Below, one piece after another: positions 6,125-6,534 of a DNA stretch of 6,534 nucleotides. How positions within the stretch are numbered: the stretch's first letter is position 1; each line of letters opens with the position of its first letter. Source of the stretch: Bacillota bacterium (GTDB lineage Bacteria > Bacillota > Clostridia > DSM-8532); NCBI GenBank assembly GCA_023459915.1, contig JAEWSN010000009.1, positions 1 to 6,534 on the forward strand, written 5' to 3'. The notes under the pieces are model-generated. The model saw only the letters and a program-made list of their open reading frames with translations, did not search any database and had not been told where the DNA came from. Both the position numbers and the translations under genes were made by a program.

Positions 6125-6534
6125 GCCCTTGAAGGTTTCCCAGTCCACCACCCGGTCACACACCTCGGCGATGTACCTGCGGTCATGGGATACGCTGATG
6201 ATGGTTCCCTCATAGGCCTTGAGCACATCGCGGATCACGGGGTTCGACAGCGGGGAGAAGTTGCGGGTGGGTTCGTCCAGAATCATGACATTGGCACCAT
6301 CGAGATTCATCTTCGTAAAAAACAGCTTGGCCTTTTGGCCGCCGGACAGCTCGGCGATGGGCCGGGCCATTTCCTCCGCGGTGAATTTCATGCTGCCCAG
6401 CCAGGTGCGGATGCGCGTGGTTTCCTCCTTGAAACCTGTTCGGGACAGGAAGGCTACCGGCGTCTTTGTCTCGTCGAGCAGTTCCTCGTAGTTTTGCGGC
6501 ATGTAGGCCGCCCGGATGTCGTTCCGCGCGCACA
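6119..6534 (-). CDS. ABC-F family ATPase, C-terminal end (partial)
   Basis: About 137 residues are visible; the rest lies beyond the right edge. The frame stays open to the edge, reading CARNDIRAAYMPQNYEELL before the first visible ATG at 6502, which is therefore internal. The second ATPase cassette is recognisable: the Q-loop region YMPQNY, signature LSGGQKAKLFF, Walker B VMILDEPT, and switch histidine SVSHDRRYI. The usual TNHLD after Walker B is replaced by TRNFSPLSNPVI, a variant I associate with a clade of ABC-F proteins in Clostridia and relatives. ABC-F proteins have no membrane domain; they act on the ribosome, relieving stalled translation or protecting it from antibiotics. Which of these applies here cannot be told without the interdomain linker, which is outside the window. 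The stop codon overlaps the end of the nitroreductase gene. Confidence 0.92.
   Translation of the reverse strand, partial: CARNDIRAAYMPQNYEELLDETKTPVAFLSRTGFKEETTRIRTWLGSMKFTAEEMARPIAELSGGQKAKLFFTKMNLDGANVMILDEPTRNFSPLSNPVIRDVLKAYEGTIISVSHDRRYIAEVCDRVVDWETFKGL

Overview
The window is a G+C-rich bacterial segment. It most likely comes from an anaerobic, Gram-positive, Clostridia-like member of the Bacillota. Four things point that way: strong AGGAGG-type ribosome binding sites, two lipoproteins with classical lipoboxes, an FmdB-type zinc-ribbon protein with a CPNAHVCGGCC tail, and an ABC-F ATPase with the variant DEPTRNFSPLSNPVIR motif. This assignment is inference from protein character, not from a marker gene. 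I see no rRNA, tRNA, CRISPR array, insertion sequence or integrase.

Layout: (1) 1-218 is the 3' end of an unrecognised plus-strand gene. (2) 279-1823 is a membrane-embedded LuxR-type regulator: about 12 hydrophobic segments resembling a transporter, a short helical linker and a C-terminal HTH. It is followed by a probable intrinsic terminator (1872-1895) and at once by an extended -10 promoter (1897-1905). (3) 1960-3783 and 3866-4675 are two consecutive plus-strand genes for large secreted lipoproteins of no family I recognise; the first carries a possible internal repeat and a histidine cluster. (4) On the minus strand, 4839-5057 (FmdB-like zinc ribbon) and 4644-4826 (a 60-residue CxxC protein) form a tight two-gene operon whose 3' end overlaps the end of the second lipoprotein gene. 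(5) A 212-bp divergent intergenic region holds a 10-bp direct repeat and an imperfect hairpin. It leads into 5270-6124 on the plus strand, a TM1586-type two-lobed nitroreductase-like flavoprotein. (6) 6119-6534 on the minus strand is the C-terminal end of an ABC-F ATPase, cut by the window edge.

The part with most room for something undescribed is the membrane LuxR regulator followed by the two lipoproteins. A plausible but untested reading is that the regulator senses something at the membrane and controls the adjacent cell-surface lipoproteins. The right half (zinc ribbon, small CxxC protein, nitroreductase, ABC-F) looks like ordinary housekeeping or stress genes.
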